Assembly (NCBI GenBank): GCA_945862475.1
Contig: CAMAYW010000094.1
Span: 1 to 8,114, forward strand
From: Bacteriovorax stolpii
GTDB taxonomy: Bacteria; Bdellovibrionota; Bacteriovoracia; Bacteriovoracales; Bacteriovoracaceae
Length of the DNA: 8,114 nt
Direction: 5' to 3'
The notes beneath the pieces were generated by a model. That model had not been told where the DNA came from. It searched no databases and saw only the letters and a list, made by a program, of their open reading frames with translations. Of this stretch, positions 1 to 6,339 are shown in pieces. The translations under genes and the position numbers were made by a program. How positions within the stretch are numbered: the first letter of the stretch is position 1; every line of letters starts with the position of its first letter.

Positions 1-2
1 AA

Positions 3-1025
3 ATGGACATTTTTGAAAAAAGAGCATCTACACTTCCCGTTTGGTTCATGAGGCAAGCAGGACGTTATCATAGTCACTATCAAGGCATAAAAAAGAATTC
101 TGATTTCATGACAATGTGTAAAAACCCAGAGCTTGCTTGTGAAGTAACCTTGGGGCCGATTAAAGATTTTGGTTTCAACGCTGCTATTCTTTTTTCTGAT
201 TTGTTATTTCCATTAGAACAGCTAGGCATGGGGCTCTCTTATCACTCAGGCCCTCCTACTCTTGGGTGGCATTTGGAAAAAATTGAAGACATAAAAAAGC
301 TCAAAGTCATCACTCCAGGTGAAGATTTCTATAAATTCCAAGGTGAAGCTTGTAAACTTCTACGCGAAAGGTTGCCAGAAGATGTGACACTTCTTGGATT
401 CGTGGGTGCACCTTTTACTCTCTACACCTACGCAGTAGAGGGGTCCCATGCGGGAAATCTTGTTTCCGCTAAGAAAGGACTCTTTGATGGTAGATTCGAA
501 GGATTCTGCGATGTTCTTCTTCCAGAACTTTTAAAAGAGATGCTTATGCAGGCAAAGAATGGTGCCGAGGCGGTAGCTCTTTTTGATACAGCTGCTGGAG
601 AGCTTTGTGTTCAAGATTATAAGGAATTTATTGTTCCAAAATTAACAGCGCTTTTGAAGAACTTTAAAGCTCAAGCACCAGGAACAAAAATAATTTATTA
701 TTCTAAACATACTCAAGCTGGTTTTATTAAAGCTTTAGATCTCACCCATATTGATGTTATTGGAGTTGACTGGCGATGTGACCTTGTTGAAATTCAAAAA
801 CTTCTTCCACATGATAAATTCATTCAAGGGAACTTGGATCCAGCGTGGCTTCATCTCCCTTCGGACATTCTTCTCAAGAAGGCAAATCATTACTATCAAG
901 ATCTTAGAGAGCGAGGTCTTGATTTTAAACGCTGGATCGCAGGGTTAGGCCATGGAGTTCTCATACAAACTCCCGAAGAAAACGTTCGACTATTGGTTAA
1001 ATTGGTTCAGTCTCAGAAATGTTGA
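3..1025 (+). CDS. hemE: Uroporphyrinogen decarboxylase (HemE)
   Basis: The enzyme removes four acetate carboxyl groups from uroporphyrinogen III to give coproporphyrinogen III, a cytoplasmic, cofactor-free step of heme synthesis. The 340 residues cover the whole family fold. Visible signatures are PVWFMRQAGRY at 12-22 (substrate-binding Arg17 and Arg21), FSDLL at 64-68 with the catalytic Asp66, APFTLYTYAVEG at 136-147 with the conserved Tyr143, FDTAAGEL at 194-201, QGNLDP at 275-280, and GLGHGVL at 314-320 with the conserved His317. Length is normal (family about 340-360). Two places look divergent: Thr196 where I expect Ser, and YSKHTQAG at 233-240 where most members have a shorter FSKG-type loop. 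The ATG lies two bases from the window edge, so a start further upstream and the ribosome binding site cannot be judged. About ten residues precede the PVW motif, close to normal, so this start is plausible. No other heme gene is visible. Confidence 0.96.
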   Translation: MDIFEKRASTLPVWFMRQAGRYHSHYQGIKKNSDFMTMCKNPELACEVTLGPIKDFGFNAAILFSDLLFPLEQLGMGLSYHSGPPTLGWHLEKIEDIKKLKVITPGEDFYKFQGEACKLLRERLPEDVTLLGFVGAPFTLYTYAVEGSHAGNLVSAKKGLFDGRFEGFCDVLLPELLKEMLMQAKNGAEAVALFDTAAGELCVQDYKEFIVPKLTALLKNFKAQAPGTKIIYYSKHTQAGFIKALDLTHIDVIGVDWRCDLVEIQKLLPHDKFIQGNLDPAWLHLPSDILLKKANHYYQDLRERGLDFKRWIAGLGHGVLIQTPEENVRLLVKLVQSQKC

Positions 1026-1049
1026 ACTTATTAAGTTTCTAATTATGTT
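1022..1049 (+). promoter_or_regulatory. Possible sigma-70-like promoter for the 40-residue gene
   Basis: TTGAAC at 1022-1027 (4 of 6 matches to TTGACA) and TATGTT at 1044-1049 (4 of 6 to TATAAT) are separated by 16 nt. They sit between the last codons of hemE and the small gene at 1074. In an AT-rich genome such matches are common by chance, and the small gene could equally be co-transcribed with hemE across the 48-nt gap. The same stretch carries a 13-nt palindrome (1025-1037, AACTTA-T-TAAGTT) overlapping the proposed -35 box, which could be an operator or mere coincidence. Confidence 0.25.
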
Positions 1050-1060
1050 AGTATCAAATT

Positions 1061-1066
1061 AGGAGG
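1061..1066 (+). promoter_or_regulatory. Strong Shine-Dalgarno site of the 40-residue gene
   Basis: AGGAGG lies 7 nt before the ATG at 1074, the best match to the anti-Shine-Dalgarno sequence in the window. It is the main reason for accepting such a short gene. The first two bases also belong to a weak inverted repeat (CTAATT 1039-1044 with AATTAG 1057-1062). Confidence 0.85.
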
Positions 1067-1073
1067 ACTTATT

Positions 1074-1196
1074 ATGTCTAAACTATTTTTATTATTATTG
1101 ATCACAGTTTCAATCTCTAATGCTTTTGCCTGCGGAGGGACAAAAGATGAAGAGGAGAAAAAAAGATTTGATCAAATCGTGACTAAGTACCAATAA
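1074..1196 (+). CDS. Small secreted protein or lipoprotein, 40 residues, function unknown
   Basis: The product has 40 residues. It starts MSKLF, followed by a leucine-rich hydrophobic core at 4-12, then SNAFA at 15-19, Cys20, GlyGly, and a charged tail (KDEEEKKRFDQ at 24-34) ending in TKYQ. This is a textbook export signal. Cleavage after Ala19 by signal peptidase I (the A-F-A rule) would leave a 21-residue peptide. If Cys20 is lipidated by signal peptidase II, it is a very small lipoprotein; the -3 residue is Ala rather than the usual Leu, so the lipobox is imperfect. The start is fixed by AGGAGG 7 nt upstream. The last 14 nt overlap the 3' end of the opposite-strand cpaF-like gene. I recognise no family. 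Reality as a translated gene is likely; the function is unknown. Confidence 0.72.
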   Translation: MSKLFLLLLITVSISNAFACGGTKDEEEKKRFDQIVTKYQ

Positions 1197-2214
1197 AGAA
1201 TTCTTTCGGAAGACCTGCTTTTTGTAACTTTGAAAAGCATGTGGGGACGAGTCCGGTGAATTTTAACTCACCATTTTTTTGGATACCAATATCTTGAAGA
1301 AGGACCTTGTCCCCTTCCATTCCCGAGACCTCAGTGACTTGGTAAACCACTCTTGAACCATTTTTATCTCTTTTCACTTGAATAATAAAATCAATTGCCG
1401 TTGAAATTTGATAGCGAAGCGCTTTTAGTGGTAAATCATATCCCGAGAGCATATAAAGGTTCTCTAAGCGCAGGAGACACTCCCCTGGGGTATTGGCATG
1501 AACGCTCGTCATAGATCCCTCGTGACCAGTATTCATGGCCTGAAGGAGATCAAAGACCTCTCCTCCTCTGACCTCACCAACAATAATTCTATCTGGTCTC
1601 ATTCTAAGAGTATTTTTTAATAAATCACGTATTGTTAAGCCATTTTTATCGGTCAGTCCTGGTCTTGCCTCGAGTCTCACAATATTAGGTAAATTAAACT
1701 GAAGCTCCCTCGTATCCTCAATTGTAATAACTCTCTCCCTTGATGGAATCTCCTGAAGAAGTAAATTTAAACACGTCGTTTTACCAACACCTGTTCCCCC
1801 AGCAACAACAACATTCAATCTCGCTTTTACTAGTATTTTAAAAAAATCGATCCATTGATCATTAAGACCAAAAATACCAGGCGAGCCATCAAAATTTTTA
1901 ATCGCCTTCGAATATCTTCGAATCGTTATTGCATGGGAACTATTTGTGTAGTCTTTATGAATGAGATTAACTCGAGAACCATCAGGTAAGTTTCCATCAA
2001 GGATAGGTGACAATGAATCAAATGCTTTTCTGTTGAAGACAGCTATCTCCTGACAAAAGAGATCCATCTCATCATCCGAAAACTTAGCATCAATTCGAAT
2101 CATTTCTCCATCTTTCTCGACGTAGACGTTATCATTTTTATTTATGATTAATTCTGAAATGCCTGATTTTTTAGCAAGTTCATCTATCAGATCGTTTATT
2201 CTATTTTTTCCCAT
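1183..2214 (-). CDS. cpaF: CpaF/TadA-family secretion ATPase, short form
   Basis: This is a hexameric P-loop ATPase of the type II/IV secretion superfamily, CpaF branch, which in known systems powers Tad-type pilus assembly from the cytoplasmic face of the inner membrane. Clear motifs are a Walker A GGTGVGKTT at 139-147, an Asp box ITIEDTREL at 163-171, RMRPDRIIVGEVRGGE at 204-219 containing Walker B, and a His box TGHEGSMTSVHAN at 229-241. The N-terminal ATPase-associated domain is present (ELIINKNDNVYVE at 21-33; SPILDGNLPDGSRVN at 69-83), as is the usual C-terminal tail. At 343 residues it lacks the roughly 100-residue helical extension found before this point in typical CpaF proteins. AGGA on the minus strand (2222-2225) lies 7 nt before the ATG and overlaps the stop of the upstream gene, so the pair is probably translationally coupled. 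No pilin, TadB/C or secretin gene is in view, so the partner machine is unknown; the symbol names the family only. Confidence 0.93.
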   Translation of the reverse strand: MGKNRINDLIDELAKKSGISELIINKNDNVYVEKDGEMIRIDAKFSDDEMDLFCQEIAVFNRKAFDSLSPILDGNLPDGSRVNLIHKDYTNSSHAITIRRYSKAIKNFDGSPGIFGLNDQWIDFFKILVKARLNVVVAGGTGVGKTTCLNLLLQEIPSRERVITIEDTRELQFNLPNIVRLEARPGLTDKNGLTIRDLLKNTLRMRPDRIIVGEVRGGEVFDLLQAMNTGHEGSMTSVHANTPGECLLRLENLYMLSGYDLPLKALRYQISTAIDFIIQVKRDKNGSRVVYQVTEVSGMEGDKVLLQDIGIQKNGELKFTGLVPTCFSKLQKAGLPKEFFIGT

Positions 2215-2221
2215 AATTAAA

Positions 2222-2225
2222 TCCT
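2222..2225 (-). promoter_or_regulatory. Ribosome binding site of the cpaF-like gene, fused to the upstream stop
   Basis: Read on the minus strand, the upstream gene ends TAG (2226-2224) and the sequence TAGGA merges this stop with the AGGA Shine-Dalgarno core, 7 nt before the cpaF ATG. A ribosome terminating on the 229-residue gene is thus placed directly on the next start, which supports an operon and balanced expression of the two proteins. Confidence 0.7.
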
Positions 2226-2913
2226 ATATTTTCCCATATAAAAACAACTCTGGATCATCGATGCTCGCCGAATATGCAAGGAGATTTTCAAACATCATTT
2301 TTTTAGACTCAGTGGTCATCTGAGATAAGAGATCCTCAATCTTTTTTCCACTCATAAGGGCATTAAGTAAAACCTTATCACCCAGGGCCAAAAGTAAGTG
2401 AAACAAAATGAGAATAAGATAGTCAATTTTTTCAGACTTTACCTGAGATAAACGCAAGAACGCCCCGATCTCTTCAGGAATTTTTAATTCATGAAATGCC
2501 CCAGTCACTTTTTTCTTATTTTCAAGGTTCGCTATCTTTAAATAAAAGCCAAGCAGAAAACATCGAGAAACACCCTGAATGCTATGGTCTGAAAATCGAA
2601 ATTCAAACTCTTTAATATCATCAATAAATTCATTCATCGTCTTAGATGGAAACTTACCTTTTACCGTTTTATAAACATAGATCCCAGCTAATCTATCTCT
2701 GAAATTATGCCAGCCAAGAGTAGATAAGGATTTTAACAGTCCCTTCGAACTTCCAAACTCATCAAAACTATTTTCTAGATATCTTTCAAGAGAAGGATTC
2801 GAGTGAAAGGTATCAGTAATCAAAGTATGAGAATGACTAATGGATAAATTAGATTTAAGTAGTGTCGTAAATTCCAAAGGTAAAACAATGTGAGGTAAAG
2901 TAATCTTTTGCAT
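2224..2913 (-). CDS. Unknown 229-residue protein, operon partner of the CpaF-like ATPase
   Basis: I do not recognise this protein. It has no signal peptide. Most of it looks helical and soluble, with one strongly hydrophobic stretch at about 165-178 (YLILILFHLLLALG) flanked by charged segments; this could be a buried helix or a short membrane-associated one. The N-terminal part (1-60) is rich in Ser, His and Thr, and the C-terminal half is Lys/Glu-rich. The ATG at 2913 is the only common start before an in-frame stop, but it has no good Shine-Dalgarno site (GAGG lies about 22 nt upstream). It ends 9 nt before the cpaF-like gene, so the two are almost certainly co-transcribed. A role in binding or regulating that ATPase, perhaps replacing its missing N-terminal extension, is a guess from position only. 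Confidence 0.85.
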   Translation of the reverse strand: MQKITLPHIVLPLEFTTLLKSNLSISHSHTLITDTFHSNPSLERYLENSFDEFGSSKGLLKSLSTLGWHNFRDRLAGIYVYKTVKGKFPSKTMNEFIDDIKEFEFRFSDHSIQGVSRCFLLGFYLKIANLENKKKVTGAFHELKIPEEIGAFLRLSQVKSEKIDYLILILFHLLLALGDKVLLNALMSGKKIEDLLSQMTTESKKMMFENLLAYSASIDDPELFLYGKI

Positions 2914-3005
2914 ATCCGACCGTTTTAATCCATCCTCTTTTGCATCATATACCCTATTTAAACATGACTATGGACTTTCACCAAGGGATTCTCAATAATT
3001 AAGAA
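2914..3005. promoter_or_regulatory. Divergent intergenic region, presumed promoters for both operons
   Basis: These 92 nt separate two head-to-head operons and must hold or transmit both promoters unless transcription reads in from outside. I see no convincing -35/-10 pair on either strand. The best minus-strand candidate is TTGGTG then, after 17 nt, TTAAAT, which is weak. AAGGGA at 2983-2988 lies 17 nt before the plus-strand ATG, too far for a normal ribosome binding site. No strong palindrome or terminator is present. Confidence 0.35.
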
Positions 3006-3506
3006 ATGAGTCTACCCGTATACAAGCTCCTCAAATTCACTGTTTTCTCTCCAGAACAGCTCGAAGAAGTTATTTCCGAAGATTTTAACCTCAGGTCCCC
3101 GGTAGTCTTGGATATTTTGGAATTGCAAGAAGAAGAGCAGAAAGAATTCATTTTCTTTGTAGAGAATTTTTTTACAAAAAGAAATGAGTCTTTTTTATTT
3201 CCTTACCCAATCTATCTTTTATCATTCGTTGATTCTTCAATTACCAAATTACCGATCCTTAAAGAAAAAAAGGAGTTACCTCGGTTCTTTAATAAAAAAG
3301 AATCGAGAATGAATGTTAAAGAATCAGGACTTGCAGGTAAGAACAAGCTTATTCAACTTGAAATTAAAAATTCGGATCCAAATTTTTATCAACAAGAAAT
3401 TAAAAACTTTGGAGAAACACATCGAATAATTTTTCGACAAGAAAAAGAAAGAGTTTTTTATCGAAAACTCTTAAGCCAATTATTTAAAGGCCAGCAAAGT
3501 GGATAA
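3006..3506 (+). CDS. Unknown 166-residue protein
   Basis: I recognise no family. The product is a soluble, charged protein without a signal peptide or membrane segment. The first 80 residues mix hydrophobic and acidic segments, including LELQEEEQKEFIFFVENFF at 38-56, and look like a compact folded domain. Residues 85-115 are Lys/Glu-rich and probably flexible. Residues 115-160 (from LIQLEIKN to FYRKLLSQLF) may be a second helical or strand-rich unit. The ATG at 3006 follows an in-frame TAA at 3000-3002, so no longer version exists, but no Shine-Dalgarno sequence sits at a normal distance. It overlaps the next gene by 8 nt, and is divergent from the cpaF-like operon, with which it may share regulation. 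Confidence 0.82.
   Translation: MSLPVYKLLKFTVFSPEQLEEVISEDFNLRSPVVLDILELQEEEQKEFIFFVENFFTKRNESFLFPYPIYLLSFVDSSITKLPILKEKKELPRFFNKKESRMNVKESGLAGKNKLIQLEIKNSDPNFYQQEIKNFGETHRIIFRQEKERVFYRKLLSQLFKGQQSG
3486..3490 (+). promoter_or_regulatory. Ribosome binding site for the GTG-start gene
   Basis: AAAGG, inside the last codons of the preceding gene, lies 8 nt before the GTG at 3499. This normal spacing is what supports GTG as the start of the 120-residue gene. Confidence 0.6.
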
Positions 3507-3861
3507 TAAAAAGAACATCAAAAATAATGTAGAGGACGACTTAAAAGGCTTTGAAGATTTCATGGACAGTATACCCTCTGAAACAAAATCACAGCATGGT
3601 GTTCAAAAAAAGAATGAAACAAATTTTGAGAACTTTACTTTTTTATCAAATGACGGAGCAAGATTAGAGAAACTTAAAGTTTTATTTAATGACAAGTTGC
3701 CGTTTTCATCTAAATTCGATCAAAGTAAAAAGCTCATTACGGACCAACGAGAAGAAATCTCGATTTTAAAAGAACGACTTTATTCAACAGCAAACAGAGA
3801 AGGATCACCTTATCAAAAATCCATCTCCGAAATTTTTAACTCATATTACGAAAAAAAATAA
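3499..3861 (+). CDS. Unknown 120-residue hydrophilic protein, GTG start
   Basis: I do not recognise it. The protein begins at GTG 3499 (read as Met), 8 nt inside the end of the upstream gene and with AAAGG at good spacing, so it is translated as part of that operon. It is very rich in Lys, Asn, Glu, Asp and Ser. An acidic N-terminal segment (VEDDLKGFEDFMDSI at 11-25) could be a short linear binding motif; 26-50 looks disordered; about 55-65 and 78-98 (ending ISILKERLY) look helical, the latter a possible short coiled coil. No signal peptide or membrane segment is present. It looks like an adaptor or scaffold rather than an enzyme, but this is only composition. The TAA at 3859-3861 is three bases from the stop of the convergent gene. 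Confidence 0.8.
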   Translation: MDNKKNIKNNVEDDLKGFEDFMDSIPSETKSQHGVQKKNETNFENFTFLSNDGARLEKLKVLFNDKLPFSSKFDQSKKLITDQREEISILKERLYSTANREGSPYQKSISEIFNSYYEKK

Positions 3862-3864
3862 AAC

Positions 3865-5595
3865 CTAATTACTTGTATTGTTTAATAATATTGGCCCACC
3901 AATATGCTTGAATTCCTCATGCTCCATATTATCAATTTCGTATCCATTTAATTGCTCAATCATAATCTGATAGAGATATTTATCAAATCGAGGAACCATT
4001 TCAAGACCAAATTTTTCGATAAACAGTGAGGTTTGTTCGGTTAAGACAGGATCCTCTTCACCCTTGATGAGGTACTCTTCACCCTGTTTTTTAAAAAATT
4101 TATGATAAAAGTTTTTGAGTTCTGAAATCGTGATTCCCATTTTACCAGCAGACTCTTTTTCGTAATGACCGCCAACAAAGTTGATAAAACTTGAAATCAT
4201 GATTGACTCGAAATCTATATTTTCAATTTCATAATTTAAATAAAACTGATCATTAAGAAGCCCATCTGCTTTCATCTTTTCAATCGTTTTGAAAAAAGTC
4301 TGAATAAATGGGAGAGATTTTACAAAAGTTTCACTCGCGTCGTTCCACAAATAAAATGAGTCTAAGTTACTTATCTCAAGTGGTTTTGAACTACCGTCAA
4401 ACTTATACTTTGTAATTTCATCATCTGAATTCTCTAAAAAACTGTTCCAGTACATACCTAAGAAGTAAGAAAAATCATCCTGCTCAAAGGAAGTCGTTGC
4501 CAATTCTTTATGAATTCTTTTTTTAGTTAGCTCAATTAAACTATGCCCCACTTTATAAAGATCAAAAAAATCGTAGAGATCGAAAATTTTTTCTTGATTC
4601 TCTTGGCCAATTTGCTTTCTTATATATTCAAACCCGAGCTCAAGTCTTTGACGAGTTTGACTTCCAACCTTTGTCATCGCTAAAGACCCACTTTTTAGTG
4701 AATCTTCTATCGTCATCCGCGAATTCACGAGACGGACAAAACTAAAATGTAAAAAATGCTGCCGTTTTTCTGTTGAAACTTTTTCGAGCGCTGTCTTTAG
4801 ACTATCCATACCTGTTTGATAGGGAACTAATGAGGTTGCATGTAAGGTCTGATTTGCTGACTGAGCATCGATTTCAGGAGTCAGACTTTTTTTATTTTTT
4901 ATAAAGAATAATATCTCTGATTCTTTAAAAAATGGGGTGTTATATTTTAAAGCTTCGAAATAATCGACAAATCCAAAATCTCGAAGCCTTTCTTTCTTTT
5001 GGTTGTAGGCTTCTTCTTCCATTAACTGGTAGGAATCAACGACCATTTTAAATAGAAAGGCATAAGCATGCTCAACACCGAGATCAGCATAAAGGCGTCT
5101 TATCATTTCTTTTAATTCTTGTATCATTGTAAAATTTTCGGGGTACTCAATAAGAAGCAAATTATCCTCTGTAAGAAAATAATTATCACCTTCAGGGTAC
5201 ATAGGATCTTCGGCATCGAACGTTTGAACCGTAAATTGATTTTTTAAAGACAGTAAGAAGTCCTCGCTCTTTACAAATTCTAAAACAACAGAATCATCCT
5301 CACACTTAGAATAAATTTCAAACCAATGGTAAATAGATTCTGGATCGAGGTTATCTTTTTGCCATAAATCAATGTCTCTTAATGCCTGTCTCTGATCACT
5401 TGATAATTTGGGGATAATTTGTGCAATTTGATCAGTAGTGGTCGTCTGAAGAGAAACATAAAGTGGTTGAATAGGTATCATAGATAGATCAAGGCCTGAA
5501 TCAACTAGCTTTTCTATATCTTCAAATTTCTTGTAGGCTTGAGCTTCATAAAGCAATTGGCTTAATAGATCTTTTTTGACCACAGAATCACTCAT
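3865..5595 (-). CDS. DUF6178-like protein, 576 residues
   Basis: This large soluble protein resembles the DUF6178 family of uncharacterised proteins from Deltaproteobacteria-type bacteria. I base this on remembered family features rather than a search: IDLWQKDNLDPESIYHWFE at 75-93, DNYFLTEDNLLLIEYPENF at 137-155, a following helical block to about 217, and TRQRLELGFEYI at 314-325 leading into FFDLYKVGHSLIELTKKRI at 343-361. Length also fits (about 550-600). It has no signal peptide, no clear membrane helix and no enzyme motif I can name, and it is strongly acidic and helical. The start is well supported: AAGGA on the minus strand (5602-5606) lies 6 nt before the ATG. It stands alone between divergent and convergent neighbours, so it is probably a single-gene transcript. 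Function is unknown. Confidence 0.88.
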   Translation of the reverse strand: MSDSVVKKDLLSQLLYEAQAYKKFEDIEKLVDSGLDLSMIPIQPLYVSLQTTTTDQIAQIIPKLSSDQRQALRDIDLWQKDNLDPESIYHWFEIYSKCEDDSVVLEFVKSEDFLLSLKNQFTVQTFDAEDPMYPEGDNYFLTEDNLLLIEYPENFTMIQELKEMIRRLYADLGVEHAYAFLFKMVVDSYQLMEEEAYNQKKERLRDFGFVDYFEALKYNTPFFKESEILFFIKNKKSLTPEIDAQSANQTLHATSLVPYQTGMDSLKTALEKVSTEKRQHFLHFSFVRLVNSRMTIEDSLKSGSLAMTKVGSQTRQRLELGFEYIRKQIGQENQEKIFDLYDFFDLYKVGHSLIELTKKRIHKELATTSFEQDDFSYFLGMYWNSFLENSDDEITKYKFDGSSKPLEISNLDSFYLWNDASETFVKSLPFIQTFFKTIEKMKADGLLNDQFYLNYEIENIDFESIMISSFINFVGGHYEKESAGKMGITISELKNFYHKFFKKQGEEYLIKGEEDPVLTEQTSLFIEKFGLEMVPRFDKYLYQIMIEQLNGYEIDNMEHEEFKHIGGPILLNNTSN

Positions 5596-5684
5596 AGATT
5601 TTCCTTATATTTCTTTGTCGAAATTACCTTAAAGCAGATCCTTTGGCCATTGCATACACTCCGCATCAAAGGTAAAATGAATGG
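5596..5684. promoter_or_regulatory. Divergent intergenic region between the DUF6178-like and HAD genes
   Basis: These 89 nt must serve both directions. The minus-strand side has a clear AAGGA ribosome binding site (5602-5606). The plus side has AAAGG (5668-5672), which is the right half of a 6-bp inverted repeat CCTTTG (5640-5645) / CAAAGG (5667-5672). In a plus-strand transcript starting upstream of 5640, this repeat could pair and mask the HAD gene's ribosome binding site. No convincing -35/-10 pair is visible on either strand. Confidence 0.35.
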
Positions 5685-6338
5685 ATGAAATCGACCCCTA
5701 GAATATTAAAAAAAATACCTCCCCTCCATGATATTAAGCAAAGTTATCCTGGCATTAAGGGGCTATTTTTTGATATGGACGGCACTTTATTCAATACTGA
5801 GCCTCTACATACCAAAGCGCTCTTAAAAATAGGTGAAAAATACAATATTCTGCCTCCTTATCCGGTAGATGTTGTTCATGAGATGCTTGTTGGTAAAGCT
5901 GATCATCTACTGTTCGAAATCATTCAGGAATGGCCAGGAATGCCACAAAATTGGTCGGTTGATGATTTTGTAAAAGAAAAAAATTTGAACGTGATTGAAC
6001 TAATCACAAATACGCCTCGCTCACATTATCTGCCCTCTGAAATTTCTTCACTTATTCAAAATGCTTATGATGAAGGCTTTTTACTTGCCCTTGTGACCTC
6101 AAGTGAAAAAATAGTCACAGAGAGGCTTCTTGAAATTTCTGGTTTAGAACAATATTTTCAGATTATTTTAACCCGAGATGACTGCCCAAAACACAAACCT
6201 GACCCGTGGCCCTATTTAAAGGCCATTGAATTATCAAAATTAAAGAATGATGAAATTATTATTTTTGAAGACTCGTCAGTAGGACTTGATTCAGCGACTT
6301 CGAGCGCTCACCATGTAATAAAAGTTGAATGGTATTAA
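5685..6338 (+). CDS. HAD-superfamily phosphatase, beta-phosphoglucomutase/GS1-like
   Basis: This is a cytoplasmic Mg2+-dependent phosphotransferase of HAD subfamily IA. Motif I is FFDMDGTL at 28-35, with nucleophile Asp30 and acid/base Asp32. A helical cap domain follows (about 40-115). Motif II is VTSS at 137-140, motif III Lys171 in KPDP, and motif IV EDSSVG at 195-200 with Asp196. All catalytic residues are present, so it should be active. The cap points to sugar-phosphate or nucleotide-phosphate substrates, but the exact substrate cannot be read from sequence. About 25 residues precede motif I, more than usual. The ATG at 5685 is the only possible start, because an in-frame TAA lies at 5673-5675, yet its AAAGG is 12 nt away. 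Two other ATGs in the other frames (5677, 5681) lie closer. The C-terminus is slightly short for the family. It stops 1 nt from the convergent gene. Confidence 0.93.
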   Translation: MKSTPRILKKIPPLHDIKQSYPGIKGLFFDMDGTLFNTEPLHTKALLKIGEKYNILPPYPVDVVHEMLVGKADHLLFEIIQEWPGMPQNWSVDDFVKEKNLNVIELITNTPRSHYLPSEISSLIQNAYDEGFLLALVTSSEKIVTERLLEISGLEQYFQIILTRDDCPKHKPDPWPYLKAIELSKLKNDEIIIFEDSSVGLDSATSSAHHVIKVEWY

Positions 6339-6339
6339 G

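Noticed and set aside
751..948. A 65-codon open frame inside hemE in another frame
   Set aside because: It lies wholly within the well-supported hemE frame, has no ribosome binding site and its product resembles nothing; it is a shadow frame.
1039..1062. Inverted repeat CTAATT/AATTAG reaching into the AGGAGG site, as a riboswitch-like hairpin
   Set aside because: Only six A/T-rich pairs with a 12-nt loop; too weak to propose a regulatory structure.
2914..2940. N-terminal extension of the 229-residue protein to an upstream start
   Set aside because: The frame is open upstream to an in-frame TAG, but contains no ATG, GTG or TTG codon in frame.
3001..3191. A 13-nt direct repeat AAGAAATGAGTCT (3001-3013 and 3179-3191)
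   Set aside because: About one such match is expected by chance in 8 kb of AT-rich DNA, and the second copy is in a different frame inside the gene.
3842..3880. Run of eight A bases at the end of the 120-residue gene, considered as part of a terminator for the opposite strand
   Set aside because: No stable hairpin adjoins it on either strand; it simply encodes the Lys-rich C-terminus.
6302..6309. 8-nt palindrome GAGCGCTC near the end of the HAD gene, considered as a terminator
   Set aside because: It lies inside the coding sequence, has no loop and is not followed by a U-run.
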